Below are positions 42,008-50,648 of a stretch of 64,000 nucleotides of DNA, piece after piece. Below the pieces are notes generated by a model, which saw only the letters and a list, made by a program, of their open reading frames with translations, had not been told where the DNA came from and did no database searches. Each line of letters opens with the position of its first letter. Position 1 is the stretch's first letter. The position numbers and the translations under genes are program-made. The DNA is from Neorhizobium sp. (lineage in GTDB: Bacteria > Pseudomonadota > Alphaproteobacteria > Rhizobiales > Rhizobiaceae): contig JAPWKC010000004.1 of the NCBI GenBank assembly GCA_028283725.1, positions 1,302,001 to 1,366,000 on the forward strand. The letters run 5' to 3'.

Positions 42008-43876
42008 ATGCTTGGAACCTCGATCGGAACATTGCGGACATTCCTGCGGCGTCCGCTTGGACGACGGCTGATCGTGGTTGTCGCCATCATCATCGCCATC
42101 GTGGTGCTGTTTCGCATCGTTGCGCCGTTCCTGATTTCGTCGTCTCTGGTGCGCGACCGGATGGAACGCGCCGTCGAGGCATGGACCGGACACGACGTGA
42201 CGATCGGCGGCACGCCCGACATCCGCTTCTGGCCGGAGCCGCGGATCACCCTGCCGGATGTCACGATCCGCGAGACGGATGATGCAAATTCCCGGCTGCT
42301 CGGCAGCGTGCGCAGGGTATCGGCATCCTTCGATCTGCTGGAAACACTGATCGGCCGCCCGGTTTTCAAGAATTTCCATCTGTCCGATCCGCATGTCTTC
42401 GTTCAGCGCATGCCTGACGGCCATCTGAACTGGTCCGACAGCGGTCTGTTGAGCCAGGCGGTGCAAAAAGCCCGTCCAAGTGGCGGTCAGCAGGCACTCG
42501 ACACCAGGCTGGACGTGCCGATCGGTGCGATCCGGGTCCGCGGCGGTACGCTCGATGTCCTAAACCAGGCCGATGGCCGCAGCTTCAAAGTCACCGGCAT
42601 CGACGGCGATATCGCGTGGCATTCGCTTGCCGATCCGATCCACATGACAGCATCCGCCCGGTTCGGCACCCAGCCGATCACACTTGACTTTTCCTCGCCG
42701 GAACCGCTGCTTTTGCTTGCCGGGCGCGACGGCCGGGCCAGCGCCGCGATGCAGTCCAGCCTGTTCGAGGCAAAGTTCGACGGGCTCGCCAATCTTGCCA
42801 CGCACGGCTTTCTTTCCGGCGATGCGTCTCTCTCCACCGGCGATTTTCCGCGCTTGGCCAAATGGACCGGCGCACAGTTTCCGGGCATGAGCGAGCTGAA
42901 GGCCATTTCCTTGCAGGCCCGCGTTCTGACCAGCGATGGGGCCCTACGGTTCGAGAACCTGTCTTTCGATATCGACGGCGTGGAAGGCACAGGCATCGTC
43001 GACCTTGTCACCCCGGCAGGACGACCGCCGCGGCTGACGGGTACGCTTGCGCTACAGAACGTCAATTTTCTCCCGGTCATCCAGACGGCGGCGCCGTTGC
43101 TGATGGAAGATACGGCAGAGGCCAAGGCACTGAGAAACCGGCTGGAACTCGACCTTCGGCTTTCCGTGAAAAAGGCAACGCTCGGCCCGTTCGAGATCGA
43201 TGAAGTCGCGCTCGGCCTGATGAATACCCAGGATCAGTCGCGCCTCGACATTCTGGATGGAGATTTCGCCGGCGGTCGACTGACCGGCCGTTTCGCCTCG
43301 ATCAAGGAAGGTGCCAATGGCGGCCTTGCAGTGCGGATGGCGCTGCATAGCGTGGATTTTGCCAGCATTATCCAGCAGCTTTCGCTTCAGGGGCCGCTGC
43401 CGGCAGCGCGGGGTTCGGCAGAACTCGACGTCGATATCGCCCGCCCGCTGACAGCCGAGGCATGGCGCAACGCCAAAGGCAGCATTCATTTCACCGCGGG
43501 GGCCGGAACCATCAGCGGCCTCAATCTCGGCACCATGCGGCAACTGGCGGCCAAATCCGCCTACTTCTCACTGTCGCAGGCCAGTGACGGCACGCTCGGC
43601 TTTTCGGGGATCGACCTCAACGCGGCGCTCGCCAACGGTTCGGCCGATATCCGCAGCAGCACGATCACCGGCACCAATGACACGATCGCGCTTGCCGGCG
43701 TCGTTCCCTATCTCAACAACAGCCTGGCGCTTTCGGCAACAGTCCAGCCGATGGCCGCCGACGGTACGACGCCGGCGAGCGGTCGGCCGCCCGAGACCTA
43801 TTTCATCGGCGGATCCTGGCCCAATCCGGTCATATGGCCGATTTCGCGCCCTGCACAGCCTGCAGGCCAGGATTGA
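42008..43876 (+). CDS. AsmA-family protein with N-terminal membrane anchor
   Basis: The 622-residue protein has a basic N terminus and one strong helix (LIVVVAIIIAIVVLFRIVAP), then a long beta-rich periplasmic region. AsmA landmarks include VTIGGTPDIRFWPEPRITLP near residue 55 and a C-terminal repeat region (GSADIRSSTITGTNDTIALA). AsmA-like proteins are thought to act in outer-membrane assembly or phospholipid transfer in the envelope. The start is uncertain: a TTG at 41972 has a better Shine-Dalgarno (AAGGGAGG) and would add 12 residues; the track uses 41936. It is divergent from the ligase gene. Confidence 0.85.
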   Translation: MLGTSIGTLRTFLRRPLGRRLIVVVAIIIAIVVLFRIVAPFLISSSLVRDRMERAVEAWTGHDVTIGGTPDIRFWPEPRITLPDVTIRETDDANSRLLGSVRRVSASFDLLETLIGRPVFKNFHLSDPHVFVQRMPDGHLNWSDSGLLSQAVQKARPSGGQQALDTRLDVPIGAIRVRGGTLDVLNQADGRSFKVTGIDGDIAWHSLADPIHMTASARFGTQPITLDFSSPEPLLLLAGRDGRASAAMQSSLFEAKFDGLANLATHGFLSGDASLSTGDFPRLAKWTGAQFPGMSELKAISLQARVLTSDGALRFENLSFDIDGVEGTGIVDLVTPAGRPPRLTGTLALQNVNFLPVIQTAAPLLMEDTAEAKALRNRLELDLRLSVKKATLGPFEIDEVALGLMNTQDQSRLDILDGDFAGGRLTGRFASIKEGANGGLAVRMALHSVDFASIIQQLSLQGPLPAARGSAELDVDIARPLTAEAWRNAKGSIHFTAGAGTISGLNLGTMRQLAAKSAYFSLSQASDGTLGFSGIDLNAALANGSADIRSSTITGTNDTIALAGVVPYLNNSLALSATVQPMAADGTTPASGRPPETYFIGGSWPNPVIWPISRPAQPAGQD

Positions 43877-43885
43877 CCCGCCACG

Positions 43886-44704
43886 TTACGTGGCGTTGCG
43901 GACCGCCAGATGCTCGTCTCGGATACGGCGAAGCTCGGCCCTTTTCGTGCTGATCGACGCGGCAATGACACCGAGCGTGACCAGCGCGATCAGGATCGTG
44001 CAGATCGCATTGATCTCGGGCGTGACGCCGAGCCTCACCTGCGAATAGATCTTGATCGGCAGCGTCGTGGCGCCCGGACCGGTGGTGAAGCTGGCAATCA
44101 CGAGATCGTCCAGCGACAGGGAAAAGGCCAGCATCCAGCCGGCGAGCACAGCGGGCAGGATGAGCGGCAGGGTGATGCGGAAGAAGGTCTTGACCGGCGG
44201 GCAGCCGAGATCGAGGGCCGCCTCCTCCAGGCTGCGGTCGAAGGTGAGGAGCCGTGACTGCACGACGATCGCGACATAGCACATGGTGAAGGTGGTGTGC
44301 GCGATAGTGACCGTCCAGAAGCCGCGATCCACGCCCAGGGCAACGAAAAGCAGAAGAAGCGAAAGACCGGTGATGACCTCCGGCATAACAAGCGGCGCAT
44401 AGATCATGCCGGAAAACAGCATACGGCCGGGGAAGCGCCCGAAACGCACCAGTGCCAGTGCGGCAAGCGTGCCGAGGACGGTGCCGAGCGTGGCGCTGAT
44501 GACACCGACGCGCGCGGTGATCCAGGCCGCATCCATCAGCCCCTGGTTCGACCACATGACCTTGTACCAGTTGAGCGAAAAGCCGCCCCAGACGGTGACG
44601 AGGCGCGAGGCATTGAAAGAATAGACGATCAGGATGACGATCGGCGCGTAGAGGAAGGCGAAGCAGAGGGCGAGGACAGTGGCATCGAAGCGGGATGGTT
44701 TCAT
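43886..44704 (-). CDS. potI: Polyamine ABC transporter permease (PotI type)
   Basis: This is the second permease of the putrescine/spermidine importer, in the inner membrane. The 272-residue protein has six hydrophobic segments (first: ATVLALCFAFLYAPIVILIV) and the EAA loop EEAALDLGCPPVKTFFRITL, which docks on the ATPase. FSLSLDDLVIASFTTGPGAT is characteristic of PotC/PotI permeases. Its ATG lies three bases after the stop of the upstream permease, so the pair is co-translated. It is the last gene of the potFGHI operon. Confidence 0.92.
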   Translation of the reverse strand: MKPSRFDATVLALCFAFLYAPIVILIVYSFNASRLVTVWGGFSLNWYKVMWSNQGLMDAAWITARVGVISATLGTVLGTLAALALVRFGRFPGRMLFSGMIYAPLVMPEVITGLSLLLLFVALGVDRGFWTVTIAHTTFTMCYVAIVVQSRLLTFDRSLEEAALDLGCPPVKTFFRITLPLILPAVLAGWMLAFSLSLDDLVIASFTTGPGATTLPIKIYSQVRLGVTPEINAICTILIALVTLGVIAASISTKRAELRRIRDEHLAVRNAT

Positions 44705-44707
44705 GGA

Positions 44708-45658
44708 TCACGCCACCTTCTTCTGCTGGTTCTGGAAGACCATGATCGGCACGACGAGAAGCACGAGCAGGACGACCGCCACGGCGGATGCCAGCGGCCA
44801 GTCGCGATTGCCGAAGAATTCCGTCCAGAGCGTCTTGCCGATCATCAGCGTATCGGCGCCGCCGAGAAGATCCGGAATGACGAATTCTCCCGTAATCGGA
44901 ATGAAGCAGATCATCGATCCGGCGATGACGCCCGGCAGAGACAGCGGAAACGTGATCTTCCAGAATGCTTTCCAGGGCGGGCAACCGAGATCGTTGGCCG
45001 CTTCGATCAGGCTGTGATCCATCTTTTCCAGCGCCGAATAGAGCGGCAGGACCATGAAGGGAAGATAGGAATAGACCATGCCGATATAGACTGCCGTATC
45101 GGTGCGGAAGATCTGCACCTGATCATCCGGGCCCATCAGGCCGATCGCGTGCAGCAGCAGCGTCAAGAGCCCATCCGGCTTCAATATGCCGATCCAGGCA
45201 TAGACGCGGATCAGAAAGGATGTCCAGAACGGCAGGATGACGAGCATGACGAGCGTCGGCCGTATCGTCGACGAGGCCCGCGCCATGGCCAGCGCCATCG
45301 GATAGCCGACGATGAGCAGAAGCACGGTGGAGACCAGCGCGATCTTCAGCGAGGAGATATAGGCCTCGATATAGAGCGGGTCGTCGGTCAAGAAGACATA
45401 GTTCTCGAAATCCAGCTGCGACACAAAATCGCCGATCGCTCCGAAACCTTCGAATACGGGCGTATAGGGCGGAATGGCGATTGCCGTATCCGACAGCGAT
45501 ATCTTGAAGATGATGAGGAAAGGCGCGACAAAGAAGATCGCCAGCCACAGATAGGGAATGGCGACCACCAGCCAGCGGGACAGGCCGGCGCTGTGCCCGC
45601 CATCATCGCCGGTGGTTTTGGCGTTCGTCTTCGGGGCGGTATCGCTTGACGCTGCCAT
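44708..45658 (-). CDS. potH: Polyamine ABC transporter permease (PotH type)
   Basis: This 316-residue inner-membrane permease is the PotB/PotH partner. A polar N terminus is followed by a first helix (LVVAIPYLWLAIFFVAPFLI), then ISLSDTAIAIPPYTPVFEG and the EAA loop IEAANDLGCPPWKAFWKITF. FIPITGEFVIPDLLGGADTL is a PotH hallmark. It starts 12 bases after the ATPase gene and ends three bases before potI. Its length is typical of the family. Confidence 0.92.
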   Translation of the reverse strand: MAASSDTAPKTNAKTTGDDGGHSAGLSRWLVVAIPYLWLAIFFVAPFLIIFKISLSDTAIAIPPYTPVFEGFGAIGDFVSQLDFENYVFLTDDPLYIEAYISSLKIALVSTVLLLIVGYPMALAMARASSTIRPTLVMLVILPFWTSFLIRVYAWIGILKPDGLLTLLLHAIGLMGPDDQVQIFRTDTAVYIGMVYSYLPFMVLPLYSALEKMDHSLIEAANDLGCPPWKAFWKITFPLSLPGVIAGSMICFIPITGEFVIPDLLGGADTLMIGKTLWTEFFGNRDWPLASAVAVVLLVLLVVPIMVFQNQQKKVA

Positions 45659-45670
45659 CGCTCGCCTCCC

Positions 45671-46828
45671 CTACCGTGTCAGAACAAGGCCGGCCTCGAC
45701 CGGCCAGGTGAGCCAGACCATATCGCCGAAGGTGATCGGGCGATCGACGAGGCGCGAGACATTGGCCTGTGCAGCGCGCATCACCCTGCCGTCCTCCAGT
45801 TTGACGATGAACACGGAGAAGTCCCCGAGATAGCCGATATCCCAGACCTCGCCATGCACCGCATTGACGGACCGATCCAACGGCGGATCGGCGGAGATGC
45901 GGACCTTTTCCGGGCGGATGGCGAAGGCGACCGTATCGCCGCGCACCGCAGCACATTCCTGCTCGACGGCGAGCGACAGTCCCTTGCTGTCGAGCTCCAC
46001 CAGACCGGGCGCGCCGAGCGCACTTCTCGTCTCTTTGACGGCCGCCTCGACGATGTTGATGTCGCCGATGAAATCCGCGACATAGCGGCTGTTCGGAGCC
46101 TCGTAGATCTCAGCCGGCGTCGCCACCTGGACGATGACACCCTTGTCCATCACCGCGATGCGATCCGAGACCGTCATCGCCTCTTCCTGGTCATGGGTGA
46201 CGATGAGGAAGGTAAGGCCGAGCGAGTGCTGAATATCCATCAGCTCGAACTGGGTTTCCTCACGCAGCTTCTTGTCGAGCGCGCCAAGCGGCTCGTCCAG
46301 CAGCAGCACCTTCGGCCGCTTGGCAAGCGACCGTGCCAGCGCCACACGCTGTCTCTGGCCGCCGGACAGCTGGTTCGGCTTGCGCTTGGCAAACTGTTCC
46401 AGCTTGACGAGTTTCAGCATTTCCTCGACACGCCCGGCGATCTCGCCTTTCGACAGCTTGTCCTGCTCCAGGCCGAAGGCGATGTTCTTTTCGACCGTCA
46501 TATGCGGGAAAAGCGCGTAGCTCTGGAACATCATGTTGGTCGGCCGCTTGTAGGGCGGCACATTGGAAATGTCCTTGCCCTGCAGCAGAATACGGCCTTC
46601 CGTCGGCTCCTCGAAGCCGGCCAGCATGCGCATCAGGGTGGTCTTGCCGCAGCCCGAGGGGCCGAGAAGGGAGAAGAACTCGCGCTCGTAGATATCGAGC
46701 GTCAGATTGTCGACGGCAGTAAACGTGCCGAACCGCTTGGTGATGTTCTCGAAGCGGATGAAAGGCTCGGCGGCCGGATCCATCCAGGGAGAGAATTTTC
46801 GCTTTACCGGTCCGAGAGTTTTCGCCAT
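45671..46828 (-). CDS. potG: Polyamine ABC transporter ATPase (PotG type)
   Basis: This is the cytoplasmic ATPase of the importer. The 385-residue protein has Walker A GPSGCGKTTLMRMLAGFEE, the Q loop MMFQSYALFPHMTV, signature LSGGQRQRVALARSLAKRP, Walker B VLLLDEPLGALD and H loop VTHDQEEAMT. A C-terminal TOBE domain begins around residue 290 (VAFAIRPEKVRISADPP). The start MAKTLGPVKRKFSPWMDPAA gives the N-terminal extension usual for PotG. It is separated from potF by 100 bases that contain a strong stem-loop. Confidence 0.94.
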   Translation of the reverse strand: MAKTLGPVKRKFSPWMDPAAEPFIRFENITKRFGTFTAVDNLTLDIYEREFFSLLGPSGCGKTTLMRMLAGFEEPTEGRILLQGKDISNVPPYKRPTNMMFQSYALFPHMTVEKNIAFGLEQDKLSKGEIAGRVEEMLKLVKLEQFAKRKPNQLSGGQRQRVALARSLAKRPKVLLLDEPLGALDKKLREETQFELMDIQHSLGLTFLIVTHDQEEAMTVSDRIAVMDKGVIVQVATPAEIYEAPNSRYVADFIGDINIVEAAVKETRSALGAPGLVELDSKGLSLAVEQECAAVRGDTVAFAIRPEKVRISADPPLDRSVNAVHGEVWDIGYLGDFSVFIVKLEDGRVMRAAQANVSRLVDRPITFGDMVWLTWPVEAGLVLTR

Positions 46829-46890
46829 GCCCCGCCTTCCCCTTTGGCATTACGGCCCTTTGGCCGTTGATCTTCGTCTTGCGAAAGCGA

Positions 46891-46922
46891 CCATGGGGCT
46901 GGCGATGGCGCCGGCCCCATGG
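46891..46922 (-). promoter_or_regulatory. Intercistronic stem-loop between potF and potG
   Basis: CCATGGGGC (46891-46899) pairs perfectly with GCCCCATGG (46914-46922). No thymine run follows on the minus strand, so it is not a standard terminator. In binding-protein transporter operons such a hairpin often stabilises the 5' mRNA and raises binding-protein levels over the membrane subunits (inference here). Confidence 0.6.
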
Positions 46923-46928
46923 AAAAAC

Positions 46929-48029
46929 TCACTTTCCGGTCTTGATCTGGGTCCAGACGCGGTTCAGCACGCGCTGTTCCTTGGGGCCGTAGGGCGAAAT
47001 GGTGAAGAGGCGCTTCACCACATCTTCCGGCGGGTAGATGTTGGGATTGCCCAGAACTTCCTTGTCGACGAACTTCTGCGAGGCGAGGTTGCCGTTGGCA
47101 TACTGGACGTAATTCGACGCCTTGGCGATGACTTCAGGCTTCATCAGGTAATTGATGAACTCGTGGGCTTCGGCGACATTCTTGGCATCCGCGGGGATGG
47201 CAAGGTTGTCGAACCACATATAGGTGCCTTCTTTCGGGATGATGAAGTCGATGTTGACCCCATTATTGGCCTTTTCGGCACGGGTCTTGGCCTGCACGAT
47301 ATCCCCCGACCAGCCGATCGTGATGCAGATATCGCCGTTTGCGAGATCATTGATATAGGCGGAGGAATTGAAGGTTTTGGCATAGGGGCGGATGGCCTGA
47401 TAGACCTTGCCGCCGGCCTCGAGATCCTTTGTGTCCTTGCTGTCGGGGTTCTTGCCGATGTAGTTCATCGCAATGGCAAAGGTCTCGTCGGAAGCATCGA
47501 GAATGTTGATGCCGCAGGACTTCAGCTTCTTGGCGTTTTCCGGCTTGAAGAGAACGTCCCAGCTATCGAGCGGAACATTGTCGCCCAACGCCTTCTTGAC
47601 CTTGTCGACATTGATGCCGATGCCGGTCGTGCCCCACATGTAGTTGACGGCATACTGGTTGCCGGGGTCATATTTGGCCAGTCGATCGCTGACCTGCGGC
47701 CACATGTTGACGAGGTTCGGGAGTTTCGACTTGTCGAGCTTCTGGAAGACACCGGCCTGGATCTGGCGCGCGAGGAAGGGGCCGGTCGGCACGACGACGT
47801 CGTAGCCCGAGCCGCCGGCGAGAAGTTTCGTCTCCACCACCTCGTTGCTGTCGAAGACGTCATAGACAACCTTGATGCCGGTTTCCTTGGTGAAATCGGT
47901 CAGGATCGTTTCGTCGATGTAATCGGACCAGTTGTAGACATGGACTTCCCGCTCCTGCGCGCCTGCGACGCTTGCGGAAAACACCGAGGCCGCCAATAGC
48001 GCAGCCAGACCAAGCAATTGCTTTTTCAT
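46929..48029 (-). CDS. potF: Periplasmic putrescine/polyamine-binding protein (PotF type)
   Basis: This protein captures polyamines for the ABC importer. The 366-residue precursor begins with a Sec signal (MKKQLLGLAALLAASVFSAS, cleavage near VAGAQE). The mature part starts EVHVYNWSDYIDETILTDFT, the PotF/PotD signature, and has GYDVVVPTGPFLARQIQAGV, NYMWGTTGIGINV and DICITIGWSGDIVQAKTRAE near the ligand pocket. GGAGATTTTC upstream supports the ATG at 48029. It is the first gene of potFGHI. Putrescine is the likely ligand, but spermidine or related amines cannot be excluded. Confidence 0.93.
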   Translation of the reverse strand: MKKQLLGLAALLAASVFSASVAGAQEREVHVYNWSDYIDETILTDFTKETGIKVVYDVFDSNEVVETKLLAGGSGYDVVVPTGPFLARQIQAGVFQKLDKSKLPNLVNMWPQVSDRLAKYDPGNQYAVNYMWGTTGIGINVDKVKKALGDNVPLDSWDVLFKPENAKKLKSCGINILDASDETFAIAMNYIGKNPDSKDTKDLEAGGKVYQAIRPYAKTFNSSAYINDLANGDICITIGWSGDIVQAKTRAEKANNGVNIDFIIPKEGTYMWFDNLAIPADAKNVAEAHEFINYLMKPEVIAKASNYVQYANGNLASQKFVDKEVLGNPNIYPPEDVVKRLFTISPYGPKEQRVLNRVWTQIKTGK

Positions 48030-48353
48030 GAAAATCTCCTGTCCACCTCTTATTGCACGCAGCCAGAACTACGTGATTTCCCTTATGGTTGTAGGGCAGA
48101 CTAGGAAGGATTTTTATTTGCCACAAGTGGTAATGTGCGCTGCCGCAATCGGAGCCTGATGAAAGTCGCAAACGAGCGCGTGGGGGCGGTGACGTCAGGA
48201 TCGACCGTTCGGCAATCAGGCTCTGCCACCGGCAATCAGTTTCGCACAAGCGCTTCCCGATAGCTTGGACGCCTTTACTGGCCGGAGTTCGCGCTTGCCC
48301 GCCCCTGATCGGGTGTCGGCAGCCTCTCCGGGCCAACGGTTCGAGGTGGATCC
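48030..48353. other. 324-base intergenic region upstream of potF
   Basis: This region carries the potF promoter (minus) and the leader of the polysaccharide-type gene (plus). An A+T-rich pocket at about 48060-48135 is the likely potF promoter; I could not fix its boxes. A 34-codon frame from 48159 lacks a Shine-Dalgarno and is not called. Nothing else is seen. Confidence 0.4.
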
Positions 48354-49862
48354 ATGCAGGCAGATCGGGAAATCAATTTTGTCATCGGCGGACAACCAGT
48401 AGATCTGGAGAATGTGGCGACGCCTTCGAGCCGGAAAATAGCGGTCTATACCGCCATTTTCTCCGACTATGACGAGCCCCCCGCCTTGCAGGTGATCGAC
48501 GGCGATATCGACTATTTTCTCTTCACCGACGGCTCGGTGGAGAACGCTCCCGAGCCATGGCAAATCCGCATCATCGATCCGGTATTCTTCGATCCGCAAC
48601 GCGATGCGCGTCGCGTCAAGGTTCTGCCGCACCTTTTCCTGCCCAAGCAATACGAAATCTCGGTGTGGGTCGATTCCAGCCTGAGCATGAAACAGCTGAC
48701 GGCAGCGGCGATAGAGACACTGCTCGCAGGCGCAGACATCGCCGTCACCCGCCACAACATGCGCACCTGCATCTATGACGAGGCCAAGGCCGTTCTCGAC
48801 GTCAAATACGAGACCGCATCGCGCGTCGAGAGACAAATCGCACGGTATCGTGCAATGGGCTTTCCCGAATATTTCGGTCTTCATGCCACGATGTTTCTTG
48901 TCCGCCGGCACCTGAGCGAAGCCGGAATGGCATTCAATCTTGAATGGTGGTCCGAGCTCAGCCGTTTTTCCAAGCGGGATCAATTGAGCTTCGACTACGT
49001 CCGGTGGCGTCATCCGGGTATCAAGGTGAACACGCTGCAGATGGAAGTGCGTTACAACCCCGTTTTCGGCTTCAAGCTCAGCGGGCGCGATCACAAGTCG
49101 TCCAGCCGAGTGATCGACGAGCACCTTCATGTGGCGCTGCGCACGAGCGATGGCGGCAAGGCGCCGCTGCTTCGATACGACGATCTCTATGATCTGCTGA
49201 CACCAGACTTTCTCGCGCATCTGCGCAATCTGCGGAAGATCACGGCAGCGATCTCCGAAATGCCGTATGTCGATGCGCTGCTCGATGTGGATGCCAGGGG
49301 CATGCCTTACTCGCCGCCCGACCCGAGAAAAGGGATGGAGCGCGAAATATTCATTCGGGCGCTGGCTGGTCGCACGCGGCTGCTCGACATGCAATTCGGC
49401 AATGGCGGCAGAGCTGCTCTCGCCCTGTCACAGACCAGCCTGTCCGTATCGGCCCTCGGCACGGAAGGTGCTGCTTATGCCGAACCATGCGCCGGCTATC
49501 TGGGCGTCTATTTCGGCGAGAGGCTGGACTACCGCAGCCTCGATCCCGAAACACTTTCGGAAAATCTCGGTGACGTCTCCTACGACACGATCGACGCGAT
49601 CCATATCGACGGCAATGCAGAGGCCGACGTGATCGCTGCCTGCCTGGACAACGTGGCCACCTACGCCCGTCCCGGTACCGTTCTGATCCTCACGGCTGCA
49701 GGCAATCCGCATCTTGTGGGAAAACTGAGCACGCTCTGCGATCAGGGAGCGCTCATTCCTTACGGAGACCTGCATTCGGCCGACCAATCAGCGTTCATAA
49801 TCACGTCGAACCTCGCCGCAGCAGAGATGGCAGCGCCGCTCTTCGAACCATCCATCGCCTGA
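48354..49862 (+). CDS. Putative DUF616 glycosyltransferase fused to a methyltransferase-like domain
   Basis: The N-terminal half (about residues 27-240) fits DUF616, a glycosyltransferase-like family known from plants (TOD1/MUCI70 group) and bacteria: KIAVYTAIFSDYDEPP, LFTD, VKVLPHLFLPKQYEISVWVD, NMRTCIYDEAKAV, RYRAMGFPEYFGLHATMFLV and FSKRDQLSFDYVRWRHPG. The C-terminal part (about 337-500) resembles a Methyltransf_24-type Rossmann domain: TRLLDMQFGNGGRAALALSQ and then IDAIHIDGNAEADVIAACLD and ARPGTVLILTA. No signal or membrane helix is seen. GAGGTGG precedes the ATG. The next gene starts 18 bases later. Function is inferred as modification of a surface glycan. Confidence 0.7.
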   Translation: MQADREINFVIGGQPVDLENVATPSSRKIAVYTAIFSDYDEPPALQVIDGDIDYFLFTDGSVENAPEPWQIRIIDPVFFDPQRDARRVKVLPHLFLPKQYEISVWVDSSLSMKQLTAAAIETLLAGADIAVTRHNMRTCIYDEAKAVLDVKYETASRVERQIARYRAMGFPEYFGLHATMFLVRRHLSEAGMAFNLEWWSELSRFSKRDQLSFDYVRWRHPGIKVNTLQMEVRYNPVFGFKLSGRDHKSSSRVIDEHLHVALRTSDGGKAPLLRYDDLYDLLTPDFLAHLRNLRKITAAISEMPYVDALLDVDARGMPYSPPDPRKGMEREIFIRALAGRTRLLDMQFGNGGRAALALSQTSLSVSALGTEGAAYAEPCAGYLGVYFGERLDYRSLDPETLSENLGDVSYDTIDAIHIDGNAEADVIAACLDNVATYARPGTVLILTAAGNPHLVGKLSTLCDQGALIPYGDLHSADQSAFIITSNLAAAEMAAPLFEPSIA

Positions 49863-49880
49863 TCCGGAGCGTAATTTTTC

Positions 49881-50603
49881 ATGGATACCATGTCGAACAC
49901 AGTGGCCGTTGATCCAGCACACAGCGAAATTGCCGCGATCGAGATCGGTCAGAGCGGCGGCGAGACGATACCAGCTGGTCAGGAAAGCGATCTTTCCGCG
50001 ATTTTTCGCAGGCATTACAGCAACAAAGTCCAGATGTCCGCGCCCCAGATCGAGGCTATCGCAGCTGCCATTCGTTCGCGGGGCCCCAACTGCAACATGC
50101 TGGTGTTTGGCCTCGGCAATGACAGCCCGCTCTGGGCGGCACTCAACAGCGCCGGATATACGCTGTTCCTGGAAGACGTGCAGGAATGGATCACGAATAT
50201 GCTTTCGATCCATCCGACACTCAATGTCGAGCAGGTTTCCTACGCTGGCACGACGGTCGCCTCGGCACTGCAGTCACCGAATGAAACGATCGGGTCGGCG
50301 CAGGTTCCGCTCTTTCTGCTTGAGCGGAAATGGGATGTCATCGTTGTCGACGGTCCCATGGGCTACGCTCCCGGTCTGCCCGGCAGGGCATTGCCTCTCT
50401 GCTGGACCCGCCAGATAAGCCAGACATCGACCCATATATTCGTCGATGATTACGACCGGAAACTGGAAAAATCCTACGCGGACTTCCTGTTTCAGCACCT
50501 TGGTGCGTCGCGCGTCGTTCTACCAAGGCCGGCAACGAGCGACGTCAGCGCCAGCGCCATGCTCTGGCTGATCGGCTGTTCCGATCCGCTTCTCGGCAAA
50601 TAG
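49881..50603 (+). CDS. DUF579-like (glucuronoxylan 4-O-methyltransferase-type) protein
   Basis: The 240-residue protein has NMLVFGLGNDSPLWAALNSA near residue 70, TLFLEDVQEWI, then WDVIVVDGPMGYAPGLPGRA near 150 and STHIFVDDYDRKLEKSYADF near 183. This is the pattern of DUF579 (Polysacc_synt_4), which includes plant IRX15 and the SAM-dependent glucuronoxylan methyltransferases; bacterial members are scarcely studied. FGLGND and VVDGP would be the SAM and active-site loops. It forms a two-gene unit with the DUF616 gene. A methyl transfer to a glycan uronic acid is a plausible inference, not shown. Confidence 0.7.
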   Translation: MDTMSNTVAVDPAHSEIAAIEIGQSGGETIPAGQESDLSAIFRRHYSNKVQMSAPQIEAIAAAIRSRGPNCNMLVFGLGNDSPLWAALNSAGYTLFLEDVQEWITNMLSIHPTLNVEQVSYAGTTVASALQSPNETIGSAQVPLFLLERKWDVIVVDGPMGYAPGLPGRALPLCWTRQISQTSTHIFVDDYDRKLEKSYADFLFQHLGASRVVLPRPATSDVSASAMLWLIGCSDPLLGK

Positions 50604-50648
50604 GCCGAGAGCGCTTCATCGTGCGGACATGCGAACGCTCGAATGCCG

